Position numbers and translations under genes: made by a program
NCBI RefSeq assembly: GCF_002243175.1
Contig: NZ_NDYF01000013.1
Coordinates: 62,001 to 126,000 of the forward strand
Length of the DNA stretch: 64,000 nucleotides
Direction: 5' to 3'
Origin: Finegoldia magna_J
GTDB lineage: Bacteria > Bacillota > Clostridia > Tissierellales > Peptoniphilaceae
Notes under the pieces: generated by a model
What the model was told of the DNA's origin: nothing
The model's input: only the letters and a program-made list of their open reading frames with translations
Databases searched by the model: none
In this document: positions 53,136 to 61,563 of the stretch, one piece after another
Layout of the letters: the number at the start of each line of letters is the position of its first letter
How positions within the stretch are numbered: position 1 is the first letter of the stretch

Positions 53136-53675
53136 ATGGCTAGATCGATTTTAATTTACAATATGCCTGAAAATATTAAAGAATTTTTGATGATAGAATC
53201 TGAAAAGCACGATTTTGAAATTATTGAATGTGACGATTCTGATTTGTGCACTAAAATATCTGTGCTTTTAAAAGAAGAAGACGGTGACAAAATTGAGTGT
53301 GCTGAAGAAGGTGTGGATATTAATTTTCTAATGATTAATAAGTTCAACAACCAAATTTTGAATAGATTTTTGAAGGATATGCAACGTGAGAATGTCTACA
53401 TTCCGAACAAATGTGTGACAACAGAACACAATATAAATTGGCCACTTAAACAACTTCTTTTGGAAAACAAAGAAGAGCACGAGGTGATGATGATTTACAA
53501 GGAACTTGCTTCTCTTAGATCCCAAGCTATTCAATTGTACAAAGAAAATGACGATGATGAACTTTATGAAACTATCAACGAAGTCACTGAATACATGCAA
53601 CCGAAAGAATTTGAAAAGGATGAGCTTATCAGAAGATTCAACCATTTAAAATCAGTTATAGAAAGAATTGGCTAG
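53136..53675 (+). CDS. DUF3783-like protein
   Basis: This 179-residue protein contains the DUF3783 pattern: an N-terminal ILIYNMPENIKEFLM strand-helix, a central INKFNNQILNRFLKDM, and VYIPNKCVTTEHNINWPLKQLL, followed by the EEH motif. Its C-terminal 60 residues are an additional acidic helical tail (HEVMMIYKELASLRSQ onward) that may be a coiled coil. The family's function is unknown. Strong ribosome site AAGGAGG. Downstream lies a structured repeat copy and a terminator. Confidence 0.7.
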   Translation: MARSILIYNMPENIKEFLMIESEKHDFEIIECDDSDLCTKISVLLKEEDGDKIECAEEGVDINFLMINKFNNQILNRFLKDMQRENVYIPNKCVTTEHNINWPLKQLLLENKEEHEVMMIYKELASLRSQAIQLYKENDDDELYETINEVTEYMQPKEFEKDELIRRFNHLKSVIERIG

Positions 53676-53712
53676 ATTTATTTAACTCATAGTCAAAGTA
53701 ACAAACCCTCAT

Positions 53713-53813
53713 GCTAAGAATATCATACGGAGAAAATTGCTTTGATTTCAATTCGAAAAAATCCGTAAAATCGAACTGTTTGAACATAAGTGAGTTTTCG
53801 ATTTTAGGATTTT
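53713..53813 (+). repeat. Single copy of a hairpin-bearing repeat
   Basis: TAAGAATATC...GGAGAAAA is followed by an outer stem AAAATCC (53758-53764)/GGATTTT (53807-53813) and an inner stem AAAATCGAA (53767-53775)/TTCGATTTT (53797-53805) around a loop that begins CTGTTTGA and ends GAGT. The same layout with different stem sequence occurs twice at 61.0-61.4 kb. Confidence 0.65.
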
Positions 53814-53877
53814 GAGATTTAGAAATCAACAATTTTTGTAGTCCAGATATTCGTGTATTAGGGTTGTTTACGTATTA

Positions 53878-53903
53878 GAATTAGCAATAGCTAATTCTTT
53901 TTT
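53878..53903 (+). terminator. Terminator upstream of an ABC operon
   Basis: The perfect stem GAATTAGC/GCTAATTC with loop AATA is followed by a run of T. Confidence 0.8.
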
Positions 53904-53905
53904 AT

Positions 53906-53934
53906 TTGACATGATATCTATAGTGTGCTACGAT
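53906..53934 (+). promoter_or_regulatory. Promoter of the 54-kb ABC operon
   Basis: TTGACA (53906-53911) and TACGAT (53929-53934) are spaced 17 bases. The -35 immediately follows the T-run of the preceding terminator. Confidence 0.6.
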
Positions 53935-53966
53935 TATGATACAGTATGATACAAGAGGAGGTATGT

Positions 53967-54707
53967 ATGATTACTTTTGAGAATGTGACAAAAAAATACG
54001 ACAGAAAAATTGCTTTGGACAATTTGAATCTTACAATTAATAGCGGCGAAATCTTCGGTCTTATTGGACATAACGGAGCCGGTAAATCAACTACGATAAA
54101 ATCCTTAGTTGGTGTTATAAAACCTGAAGAAGGGACTATCAAAGTTGACGATATTGATGTAAGAGATAATCCAATGGAAGCTAAGAAGAAAATCGGATAT
54201 GTGTCTGACAGTCCAGATATGTTTTTGAAGATGACTCCTTACGAATTTTGGAGATTTGTCGGAACAATTTATGAAATTGAAGAAAACAAATTCAACGCTA
54301 CTTGCAAGATGCTTTCCGAAAAATTTGATTTGACAGAATTCTTCCAACCTATTGAATCTTTTTCACATGGTATGAGACAAAAAGTTTTCGTAATAGCTGC
54401 TCTGTTATCTGATCCAGATGTGTGGGTATTGGACGAACCGTTGACAGGACTTGACCCACAAAGCTCGTACAATTTAAAGGAAATGATGAGAGAACACGCC
54501 AACAAAGGAAATACTGTTTTGTTCTCTACTCATATTTTGGAAATTGCAGAAAAACTTTGCGACAGAATTGGAATTTTGCAAAAAGGAAAACTTATATTCT
54601 TAGGTACGGTTCAAGAACTAAAAGACTTGCATCCAAATCAATCTTTGGAAGAAATTTATCTTGAAATGATAAAATCACACGATGAGGTTCCAAATGAACA
54701 AAACTAA
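53967..54707 (+). CDS. ABC exporter ATPase
   Basis: This 246-residue ATPase has Walker A GHNGAGKSTTIKSLVG, signature SFSHGMRQKVFVIAAL, Walker B VWVLDEPLTGLD and switch His STHILEI. The SHGMRQK signature is that of the ABC-2 group. The ATG at 53967 lies after GAGGAGG; an earlier ATG at 53946 would include that site. It overlaps the permease gene by 14 bases, forming a two-gene exporter of unknown substrate. Confidence 0.9.
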   Translation: MITFENVTKKYDRKIALDNLNLTINSGEIFGLIGHNGAGKSTTIKSLVGVIKPEEGTIKVDDIDVRDNPMEAKKKIGYVSDSPDMFLKMTPYEFWRFVGTIYEIEENKFNATCKMLSEKFDLTEFFQPIESFSHGMRQKVFVIAALLSDPDVWVLDEPLTGLDPQSSYNLKEMMREHANKGNTVLFSTHILEIAEKLCDRIGILQKGKLIFLGTVQELKDLHPNQSLEEIYLEMIKSHDEVPNEQN

Positions 54708-56268
54708 ATTAAAAGAATTGATGAAAATCGACTTATTGAATATAAATCCTATGCTCACAGGTCAAATCAGACAGAAGACCAAGCCTGCTGAGAACAAAAG
54801 TATTTACAAGAAAATTATCAGACAATATATAATGTCCGCTGTGATGATGCTTGTAATTTACGGAATTATGTTCGGATTTGTGTTTGATTATAGCAAGGCA
54901 CCTAAGATGTTTGATTTATTCGTGTTTTACTTGGTAATTTTGGGAACTTTGCAAAACTTCATCAGCGTATTCAATCTGTTTTATGAAAACAAGGATTCGT
55001 TGAAGATGTCCTATTTTCCAATCAGTCAGAAGGAAATGTTCGTTTCCAAAACTTTCTTGACAATGTTGAGTTCGTTGACAGTTCTAAGTCCGATTTTGTT
55101 GTTGTCGATAAAGTTTTTCATTGATTTCAAATTCAATATATTCTTGGCAATTTTGTTCGGAATTTTGAATTTCGTAGTTTTATTCGTTTTTACAATAATT
55201 TTGAATATTGTCGTTGCGGAGCTTTTGGTGAGAACATCTGCCTTGTACAAATTCAACACGCAAATAATGGTTGGACTTAATATTTTCATTCAAGTCGTTG
55301 CCATAGTGTTTGTAATTTTTATTCAAAATTCAAACATCATGAAAAACACTACGGGACTTGGCCCTATTTCAGGATTACTTCACAATCCATTATCGGCGAT
55401 TATTTTCATAGCTGTATTGGCAGTTATTGAAGTGATTTTAGGAAAAGCGATTCTAGAATTTGCATCGAAGAACTTGTACGAACACATGAGCGATATTCAA
55501 AACAGAAAAAATTCTGTTAAGAGAACTAAAGTTGACAAAGAGCCAAGCAATATCGGCAAGGAAATGTTCAAATACAACAAAATGCTTTTGAGTGATGCTA
55601 CAACTATCACATCGTGCATTTTATTCCCAGTAATGTTTCCAATATTGATGACATTTACTAGCGCGCCTAGTATGCGAAGTGAAATCGGGACAAATATTTC
55701 CGATTTGCAATCACTTGCTATTGCTCTTAGCATTTCATTTATGTACAGTGTGTTCATTGGACTATTTCCTATGAACCTACAATCGATAATAGTTTCATTA
55801 GACGGACAAAATCACGATTATTTGATGAGTCTACCAATGAGTAAGAAAACTTATTTGAATGAAAAAGTAAAATTCTCATTTACAATAATGGGCGTGTTAT
55901 CTGCCCTTGCAATATTAGGATTTTCCATATTCTTTAGAGTAAAAGTTTATTTCATGATACTTGCAATTGTGTTGAATTTAATATCTATATTCGTATTTTG
56001 TAGATTCAAAGTCGCTGGAGATTACAAACACAAATACGTAAATTGGTCGAGCATTTCAGACATAATGAACAGACAATCCAAATTCGCCTACGTTATTAAA
56101 ATGATGGGACTTTCATTTTTGACAATAGCAATATTCTCATTTGTATTGTTTAGCATTCAATCAGCCCCTATTAAATGGATTCTCATGGGAATATTAATTC
56201 CATGGGCATTAATAGTAGTAGGAATTGAGCTTTACAATCAAATCGGTTTTTGGAGAAAAATAAAATAG
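54694..56268 (+). CDS. Large ABC exporter permease
   Basis: This 524-residue protein has about twelve predicted helices, twice the usual ABC-2 count, with the hydrophilic N-terminus KTKLKELMKIDLLNINPML. The blocks KMSYFPISQKEMFVSK and YLMSLPMSKKTYLNEK recur in each half, suggesting internal duplication of the coupling segment. It belongs with the ATPase gene it overlaps. The ATG at 54694 is six bases after GAGG. A terminator follows. Fused permeases of this size are common in Gram-positive exporters of peptides. Confidence 0.82.
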   Translation: MNKTKLKELMKIDLLNINPMLTGQIRQKTKPAENKSIYKKIIRQYIMSAVMMLVIYGIMFGFVFDYSKAPKMFDLFVFYLVILGTLQNFISVFNLFYENKDSLKMSYFPISQKEMFVSKTFLTMLSSLTVLSPILLLSIKFFIDFKFNIFLAILFGILNFVVLFVFTIILNIVVAELLVRTSALYKFNTQIMVGLNIFIQVVAIVFVIFIQNSNIMKNTTGLGPISGLLHNPLSAIIFIAVLAVIEVILGKAILEFASKNLYEHMSDIQNRKNSVKRTKVDKEPSNIGKEMFKYNKMLLSDATTITSCILFPVMFPILMTFTSAPSMRSEIGTNISDLQSLAIALSISFMYSVFIGLFPMNLQSIIVSLDGQNHDYLMSLPMSKKTYLNEKVKFSFTIMGVLSALAILGFSIFFRVKVYFMILAIVLNLISIFVFCRFKVAGDYKHKYVNWSSISDIMNRQSKFAYVIKMMGLSFLTIAIFSFVLFSIQSAPIKWILMGILIPWALIVVGIELYNQIGFWRKIK

Positions 56269-56274
56269 ACACAC

Positions 56275-56311
56275 AAAAATCATCCTAGTCAATAAACTTA
56301 GGATGATTTTT
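56275..56311. terminator. Bidirectional terminator
   Basis: The 13-base stem AAAAATCATCCTA/TAGGATGATTTTT lies between convergent genes. Confidence 0.9.
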
Positions 56312-56334
56312 TAATATGCTATTAATGTGTAAAT

Positions 56335-57426
56335 TTATTTGTGCTCTTCGTAGTATCTTGTTCCCAATACATCAGCTGTTAATACGAAATCTCTTAATTT
56401 TTCCGGAGTGATTTCTCCAACTACGTTGTGAATAGTTTCTCCTTCAACACAGGCTTTTTCGCAACCTACCATTATATTTTCAGCTTTTATATTCATATCT
56501 TTCAAAGTGATTGGAAGCCCAACTTTGTAGCAGAAATCCATTACCTTCATCAATTCATCTTTTGGAGCTGATTCCATCAACAATTGCACGATTGTACCAA
56601 AAGCTACGATTTCTCCGTGCATTGCAGACACACCTTCTATTTCAGTAAATCCGTTGTAGATAGAATGTGCCGCTGCAAGTCCACCATTATCAGCACCAAC
56701 ACCACTTAGATAAGTTGCTGCTTCAATAACTTTTTCTACAGATTCATTCAACAAATGATTATCCACAGATTTCTTGGCAATTTCTCCATGTTCAAACAAA
56801 ATTTCATTGCACAATTTGCAAAGTGCCATCGCTGATTCACTAATTCCACCATTTTCAAGTGAAGGTGCATCAACTTTTTTGCAACTTCTTGCTTCGTAGT
56901 AAGTTCCCAAAGCATCGCCCATTCCTGCAACCAAAAATCTCACAGGAGCGTTGGCAATTATTGTCGTATCCACGATTACCATGTTAGGATTATCTGGATA
57001 GAAAATATATCTGTCAAATGTGTGATCGTCATTGTAAATAACTGAAAGTCCAGTACATGGAGCATCAGTCGCTACAACTGTAGGAACTACCAAAACTGGT
57101 TTATTTTCATAAAATGCCGTAGCCTTTGCAGTATCAATAGCAGATCCTCCACCGATTCCAACCACTGCATCGATTTTTTCATCGACGACGATTTTTCTCA
57201 TTCTCTCTATTTCTCCATTAGAAGAAATTCCGGAGAAAATTTCATATTTTCTGAAAGCGTCAGTTCCTTCAAAACTTTTTTCGATTTTTTCCTTACAATC
57301 GTTCAATCCTCTTTTTGAAGATACGAACAAAAACCTGTTTCCATAATCTTTTGCGTATTTCCCAAATTCATTCAAAGCGTCTTTGCCTTGAACGTATTTT
57401 TGAGGTGTTCTAATTAATTTTAACAT
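56335..57426 (-). CDS. gldA: Glycerol dehydrogenase
   Basis: This 363-residue NAD- and Zn-dependent polyol dehydrogenase has GIGGGSAIDTAKA near residue 92, VPTVVATDAPCTGLSV, the metal ligands Asp in AGMGDALGTYYEA, His in GLAAAHSIYNGF and His in SAMHGEIVAFG. These are the GldA ligands. It should interconvert glycerol and dihydroxyacetone. Start ATG behind AAAGGAG. It is monocistronic; no dihydroxyacetone kinase is adjacent. Confidence 0.93.
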   Translation of the reverse strand: MLKLIRTPQKYVQGKDALNEFGKYAKDYGNRFLFVSSKRGLNDCKEKIEKSFEGTDAFRKYEIFSGISSNGEIERMRKIVVDEKIDAVVGIGGGSAIDTAKATAFYENKPVLVVPTVVATDAPCTGLSVIYNDDHTFDRYIFYPDNPNMVIVDTTIIANAPVRFLVAGMGDALGTYYEARSCKKVDAPSLENGGISESAMALCKLCNEILFEHGEIAKKSVDNHLLNESVEKVIEAATYLSGVGADNGGLAAAHSIYNGFTEIEGVSAMHGEIVAFGTIVQLLMESAPKDELMKVMDFCYKVGLPITLKDMNIKAENIMVGCEKACVEGETIHNVVGEITPEKLRDFVLTADVLGTRYYEEHK

Positions 57427-57456
57427 TTAATTCTCCTTTCGTAATTTTGATAAATA

Positions 57457-57491
57457 AGGTTATTTATTTAACATTTATGTCCAAATAACCT
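57457..57491 (-). promoter_or_regulatory. Possible operator upstream of gldA
   Basis: The exact 9-base arms AGGTTATTT (57457-57465) and AAATAACCT (57483-57491) flank 17 bases, about 35 bases ahead of the gldA start. It could be an operator or a leader hairpin. Confidence 0.4.
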
Positions 57492-57524
57492 CTAAAATAT
57501 TTATACCCAAATAGATAAAACAAA

Positions 57525-57557
57525 AACAGCAACAAACTTTTTTCGTTCATTGCTGTT
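57525..57557 (-). terminator. Terminator of the lipoprotein gene
   Basis: The stem AACAGCAACAAAC/GTTCATTGCTGTT (one mismatch) lies after the lipoprotein stop and ends in T on the minus strand. Confidence 0.7.
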
Positions 57558-57567
57558 CATTTTTTAA

Positions 57568-58569
57568 TTATTTTGGTTGAATGTAGTCTACTAAGAAAAG
57601 TTTTTCTGTTCCATCACTTCTAACTCTTACAACTACATCTTCTTGATCTTTATCGTTGTATTGTCTAGTTAATATGATGTCTCCTTTTTCAAAGCTGAAA
57701 TTATACAGAAATGATTGATTGTAAACTGTTGTCGTGAAATCTTTGAAATATTCCGCATCTTTAATTCGGTATAATTTTTCGTGAGGATATGTGGAGTACT
57801 TGTGGCTTATAATTCCATAATAATCTGCTTCAAATTCTCTTCCATTATATGTGATTTTTTCTGTTGAGATTGGTTTGAGATTTTTACTTTTCAACAAATT
57901 AACTGTGTGAAGATTTTTAATTTTATCTTGTATAATCTTCGTCATATTATCATTAACATAACCTATTCCATCTATATGTGCCAATCCAAAAAATCCAATA
58001 ACATCTCCTTTTGTCTTGTTATATGTATCCATAAAATTTTCTGCCATCATTTTGTCTCTGTACTCACTGGCTTTTAAGTCATCAACTTTTTCCTTGTCAT
58101 AGAAATTCTTGCCTTGTTCTATAGCCTTCTCAGTAAGTTCAATATCTTTTTTATCGCCTTTTTCTTTTGCTAATTTAAGATAATCCTTGCCTATAATATC
58201 GTATGAATGTCCCACATCTACACCGTAGAATTTAATATCATTCATTTCTTTTTTTATTGTCTTGAAATATTCGATATCGTAATCATAATCATAGTTTCCG
58301 TATTTTTTAATAACATCATACATTTTGTTCAAATACTCATCATTATCTGATTTCATCCACAAATTAAGATATTGTGCACCATAATGAGAATCCTCCAAAA
58401 AATAATTCCTACCACCTTTTTTGTAGTAATCTCTCAAAATGTTTAACTCTTCATTATAAATAGGTTTTATATCGTGATCTTCTCCATACAAATACACTTC
58501 TCTTTTTCCAATGCTACATGAGCACAACATTAAAAGCATCATTACAATTGCAAATATTTTCTTCTTCAT
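57568..58569 (-). CDS. Lipoprotein with TIKI/EreA-like fold pattern
   Basis: This 333-residue protein has a lipoprotein signal: MKKKIFAIVMMLLMLCSC, with the lipobox LMLC or CSC near residues 16-18. After it, YGEDHDIKPIYNEELNILRDYY, RNYFLEDSHYGAQYLNLWM (in pieces), FYGVDVGHSYD and VIGFFGLAHIDGIG recall the TIKI/TraB/EreA superfamily, where Glu and two His build a metal or hydrolase site. The match is by pattern only. It would sit on the outer face of the membrane. The last 80 residues (DFTTTVYNQSFLYNF) form a further beta domain. Single gene with good ribosome site AGGAGGAATT. Confidence 0.6.
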   Translation of the reverse strand: MKKKIFAIVMMLLMLCSCSIGKREVYLYGEDHDIKPIYNEELNILRDYYKKGGRNYFLEDSHYGAQYLNLWMKSDNDEYLNKMYDVIKKYGNYDYDYDIEYFKTIKKEMNDIKFYGVDVGHSYDIIGKDYLKLAKEKGDKKDIELTEKAIEQGKNFYDKEKVDDLKASEYRDKMMAENFMDTYNKTKGDVIGFFGLAHIDGIGYVNDNMTKIIQDKIKNLHTVNLLKSKNLKPISTEKITYNGREFEADYYGIISHKYSTYPHEKLYRIKDAEYFKDFTTTVYNQSFLYNFSFEKGDIILTRQYNDKDQEDVVVRVRSDGTEKLFLVDYIQPK

Positions 58570-58620
58570 AAAATTCCTCCTGCTAGCTTATACATCCATT
58601 TTATCACAAAACAAAAAAAT

Positions 58621-58652
58621 CTCCTCAGCAAATAAATTTGCCAAAGAGATTT
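58621..58652 (-). terminator. Terminator of cysK-cysE
   Basis: The stem AAATCTC/GAGATTT with an inner AGCAAA/TTTGCC-like part lies downstream of cysE on the minus strand, and is followed by T. Confidence 0.65.
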
Positions 58653-58662
58653 GTGCTCAATA

Positions 58663-59193
58663 TTAATGGTGTCTTACTATTGTTGCAGGCATTCCAACAG
58701 CTGTGCAATCACTTGGAACATCACTCAAAACCACTGCACCTGCGCCGATTTTCGCGCCATCTCCAATTCTAATCGGCCCCAATACAGTCGCCCCTGTTCC
58801 AATTACGACATTATCACCTACAATCGGGTGACGTTGGTGCTCCTTTTCGTTGCCAGTACCACCAAGCGTTACGTTATGATAAAAGTGACAATTATCTCCT
58901 ATAATCGCAGTCTCTCCAATTACAACTGCCATTGCATGATCTATAAACAGATTCTTGCCGATTGTCGCTCCTGGATGAATTTCAATTCCTGTTTTGCGCC
59001 TCGCTCTTTGTGAGAAAAACCTCGCAAGAGTTGTGTGTTTTTTTCTGTAAAAATAATTTGCAATTCTGTGATAAATCAACGCCCTCACGATTGGATACAT
59101 GAATAACGCTTCGAATTTCGTGCGACATGCAGGATCTTCTTGTAAAATAAAATCACCGTATTCAGATAATCTTTTAATTAGCCTCATTTTCAA
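58663..59193 (-). CDS. cysE: Serine O-acetyltransferase
   Basis: This 176-residue enzyme transfers acetyl from acetyl-CoA to serine. It has the short N-terminal helical domain and the left-handed beta-helix: IEIHPGATIGKNLFIDHAMA, VVIGETAIIGDNCHFYHNVTLGG (in pieces), RHPIVGDNVVIGTGATVLG, with catalytic His in DHAMAV. It is the short Firmicute form, which lacks the long N-terminal domain of the enterobacterial enzyme. It overlaps cysK by 20 bases. Start is TTG at 59193 or ATG at 59187; neither has a strong ribosome site, so coupling with cysK is likely. Confidence 0.92.
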   Translation of the reverse strand: MKMRLIKRLSEYGDFILQEDPACRTKFEALFMYPIVRALIYHRIANYFYRKKHTTLARFFSQRARRKTGIEIHPGATIGKNLFIDHAMAVVIGETAIIGDNCHFYHNVTLGGTGNEKEHQRHPIVGDNVVIGTGATVLGPIRIGDGAKIGAGAVVLSDVPSDCTAVGMPATIVRHH

Positions 59194-60070
59194 ATAACGC
59201 AGTCGACAAGTACCTTTCTCCAGTGTCTGGAAGAACAGTAACTATTGGACCATCAACTTTCTCTAACATTTTTAATGCGCCAAATACATTTGCGCCCGAA
59301 GAAATTCCCACCAAAAGTCCTTCTTCTTTTGCAAGTCTTCTTGCCATGTCCAAAGCATCGTCACCCTTTACAGTGATTACTTCATCTAACATATCCCTAT
59401 CCAAAATTTCTGGAACAAAGTTTGCTCCAATTCCTTGGATTTTGTGTCCACCAGCCTTTCCAGTGCTCAACAACGCTGATTCTTCTGGTTCAATTGCCCA
59501 CACAGCTACATTTTCATTCTTTTCCTTTAAGAAATGACCAACACCACTAACAGTTCCACCTGTTCCTACACCAGCTATAAATCCTTTAACTTCTGGCAAT
59601 TCAGAATAAATTTCAGGACCTGTGTATTTTTCGTGAGCCAAAGTGTTGTAAGGATTTGCAAATTGATTTGGCATAAAATATTCGCCAGTAGCTTCCAACT
59701 CCTTCGCCTTATCAACAGCTGTTTGCATACCACCTTCGCCAGTCAAAATAATTGTAGCACCATAAGCTTGCATCAATTTGCGTCTTTCGATAGACATCGA
59801 TTCTGGCATCACAATTGTAACATCGTATCCAAGATTTTGACCAATCATTGCAATAGCAATACCAGTATTACCACTTGTTGGTTCAACAATCTTCATTCCT
59901 GGTTTTAATGAGCCATCATCAATAGCTCCTCTAATCATTTCAAGAGCTGCTCTGTCCTTGATTGAACCAGTTGCATTTTCCTTTTCAACCTTAACATAAA
60001 TGTTTCCATTTCCTATGTTTTTCAATCTAACAAGTCTTGTATCTCCAATAGTATCTAAAATATTTTTCAT
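59174..60070 (-). CDS. cysK: Cysteine synthase A
   Basis: This 298-residue PLP enzyme makes cysteine from O-acetylserine and sulfide. The PLP lysine is in NATGSIKDRAALEMI near residue 40, the substrate loop is EPTSGNTGIAIAM near residue 66, and the phosphate loop is GTGGTVSGVG near residue 172. The ATG at 60070 follows AAAGGAG, so the seven residues encoded from 60091 are not used. It heads the cysK-cysE operon and faces a Crp/Fnr regulator across 108 bases that contain a perfect palindrome. Confidence 0.95.
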   Translation of the reverse strand: MKNILDTIGDTRLVRLKNIGNGNIYVKVEKENATGSIKDRAALEMIRGAIDDGSLKPGMKIVEPTSGNTGIAIAMIGQNLGYDVTIVMPESMSIERRKLMQAYGATIILTGEGGMQTAVDKAKELEATGEYFMPNQFANPYNTLAHEKYTGPEIYSELPEVKGFIAGVGTGGTVSGVGHFLKEKNENVAVWAIEPEESALLSTGKAGGHKIQGIGANFVPEILDRDMLDEVITVKGDDALDMARRLAKEEGLLVGISSGANVFGALKMLEKVDGPIVTVLPDTGERYLSTALFENEAN

Positions 60071-60107
60071 TTTTCTCTCCTTTGTTTCCATATATCATAA
60101 ACCACAA

Positions 60108-60136
60108 TTGATTTTATGTCTATAGTTTAATATAAT
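60108..60136 (+). promoter_or_regulatory. Promoter of the Crp/Fnr regulator gene
   Basis: TTGATT (60108-60113) and a perfect TATAAT (60131-60136) are spaced 17 bases, placing the start near 60143. Confidence 0.7.
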
Positions 60137-60151
60137 TTAATAAAAAAGTAC

Positions 60152-60165
60152 GTTGTTAAAACAAC
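60152..60165. promoter_or_regulatory. Perfect palindrome, candidate Crp/Fnr operator
   Basis: GTTGTTAAAACAAC is a perfect 14-base palindrome. It lies just downstream of the regulator's start site and near the -35 position of the divergent cysK promoter. Confidence 0.6.
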
Positions 60166-60178
60166 ATAAGAGGTAGAT

Positions 60179-60844
60179 ATGGAAATATTAAAATCAGAAC
60201 TATTCAAAAACTTTTCAAAACAAGAAATAAATCAACTATTAAACTCAAATTTTATTTACCAAAAATCCTACAAAAAACACCAATACATATTTAAATCAGG
60301 AAACACAACAGATACATTTGGACTAATACTCAAAGGAAAAGTTAGATTAGAAATCACAAATTATTGGGGAAGTAGAATGATACTTTCAAACAGAAACAAA
60401 TTCCAAATAATCGCAGAATCCTACGCAATCAGTGGCGAAAAATTAATCATAGACGTTGTCGCAAGTGAAGACTGTGAAATCCTGTTCATAAATACAAACC
60501 AAATCTTCACAAATCACAACAACTACAACGACAAATTAATCAAAAATCTGCTCCTCATATTATCGAACGACAACTACTCACTCTCACAAAAACTTTGCCA
60601 ATCATCCTTCAAAAAAATTCGCCAAAAACTATCCGTCTACCTAAGTTCAGTCGCACTACAAAAAGAAACCAACGAATTCGACATACCATTTAATAGACAA
60701 GAACTCGCTGATTACCTAAACGTCGACAGAAGCGCACTATCAAAGGAACTAATGGAAATGAAAAAAGAAGGACTACTAGACTACAACAAAAACCACTTCT
60801 CACTTTACAAAAACTTCAACGAAGAATACTTCTACGTAATCTAG
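60179..60844 (+). CDS. Crp/Fnr-family transcription regulator
   Basis: This 221-residue regulator has an N-terminal cyclic-nucleotide-type sensor barrel (about 15-130) and a C-terminal winged helix with NRQELADYLNVDRSALSKEL near residue 170 as the recognition part. No cluster cysteines of the Fnr type are visible in the first 30 residues, so it is closer to the Firmicute FLP/Crp-like branch. Divergent placement from cysK suggests control of cysteine synthesis. A palindrome over its own start suggests autoregulation. Start ATG behind AGAGGTAG. Confidence 0.9.
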   Translation: MEILKSELFKNFSKQEINQLLNSNFIYQKSYKKHQYIFKSGNTTDTFGLILKGKVRLEITNYWGSRMILSNRNKFQIIAESYAISGEKLIIDVVASEDCEILFINTNQIFTNHNNYNDKLIKNLLLILSNDNYSLSQKLCQSSFKKIRQKLSVYLSSVALQKETNEFDIPFNRQELADYLNVDRSALSKELMEMKKEGLLDYNKNHFSLYKNFNEEYFYVI

Positions 60845-60887
60845 TCAGTTCTAGTCTTACTGAATCTGATTAAGCCAGATTTTCACA

Positions 60888-61158
60888 AGCGAGATGTTTG
60901 CTTGTATCCCAGCAAGTACTTCCCATCTGACGAAATTTCCTAGCAAAAATTCGTATGTAGGCAAGCTTCTCAACCACGCGAAACTCTCAGCACTCATGCA
61001 AACAATCGAAGCTTAAGAATATCCTCTGGAGAAAATAATCATAAATTCAAGTGAAGTTAGCCGTTAAAAAATTGTGCTGTTTGAGTGCGCAGCACGAGTT
61101 CACAATTTTAGGCTAACAAACTTAGAATTTATTTATTTTCGTAAGCGAGATATTCGAT
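60888..61158 (+). repeat. 271-bp tandem repeat, copy A
   Basis: The unit begins AGCGAGATGTTTGCT. It includes AAGAATATCCTCTGGAGAAAA and a hairpin: outer TTAGCC (61057-61062)/GGCTAA (61111-61116), inner AAAATTGTG (61068-61076)/CACAATTTT (61101-61109), and apical GTGC/GCAC. No ORF. Confidence 0.85.
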
Positions 61159-61430
61159 AGCGAGATGTTTGCTCGTATCCCAGTAAGTCCTACCCATCTG
61201 ACGAAATCTCTCAGCAAAAACTCGTATGTAAGCAAGTCTCCCATTGACGCGAAAACTCTAAGCACTTCGGCAAACAATCAAAGCTTAAGAATATCCTCTG
61301 GAGAAAATAATCATAAATTCAAGCGAAGTTAGTCGTTAAAAAATTGTGCTGTTTGAGTGCGTAGCACGAGTTCACAATTTTAGGCTAACGAGCTTAGAAT
61401 TTATTTATTTTCGTAAGCGAGATATTCGAT
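61159..61430 (+). repeat. 272-bp tandem repeat, copy B
   Basis: A near copy of the preceding unit. The outer stem is TTAGTC (61329-61334)/GGCTAA (61383-61388): the one base changed relative to copy A still pairs as G-U. The inner stem is unchanged. No ORF. Confidence 0.85.
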
Positions 61431-61513
61431 AGCGAGATGTTTGCTCGTATCCTAGCAAGCCTGTCCATCTGACGAAATCTCTTAGCACAAACTTTGCTCG
61501 TACGTCAGCAAGC
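61431..61513 (+). repeat. Tandem repeat, partial copy C
   Basis: The first 83 or so bases of the unit, truncated before the hairpin part. Confidence 0.7.
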
Positions 61514-61529
61514 TTTTTGTCACGAAAAA

Positions 61530-61555
61530 ATGCCCCTATCAAACGATAAGGGCAT
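61530..61555 (-). terminator. Terminator of the EF-G-like gene
   Basis: ATGCCCCTATC/GATAAGGGCAT with a four-base loop and one mismatch; a T-run follows on the minus strand. Confidence 0.85.
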
Positions 61556-61563
61556 CTCTAATT

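Noticed and set aside
60888..61513. Tandem repeats as a CRISPR array
   Set aside because: The period is about 271 bp and the copies are similar along their whole length; there is no short repeat with unique spacers.
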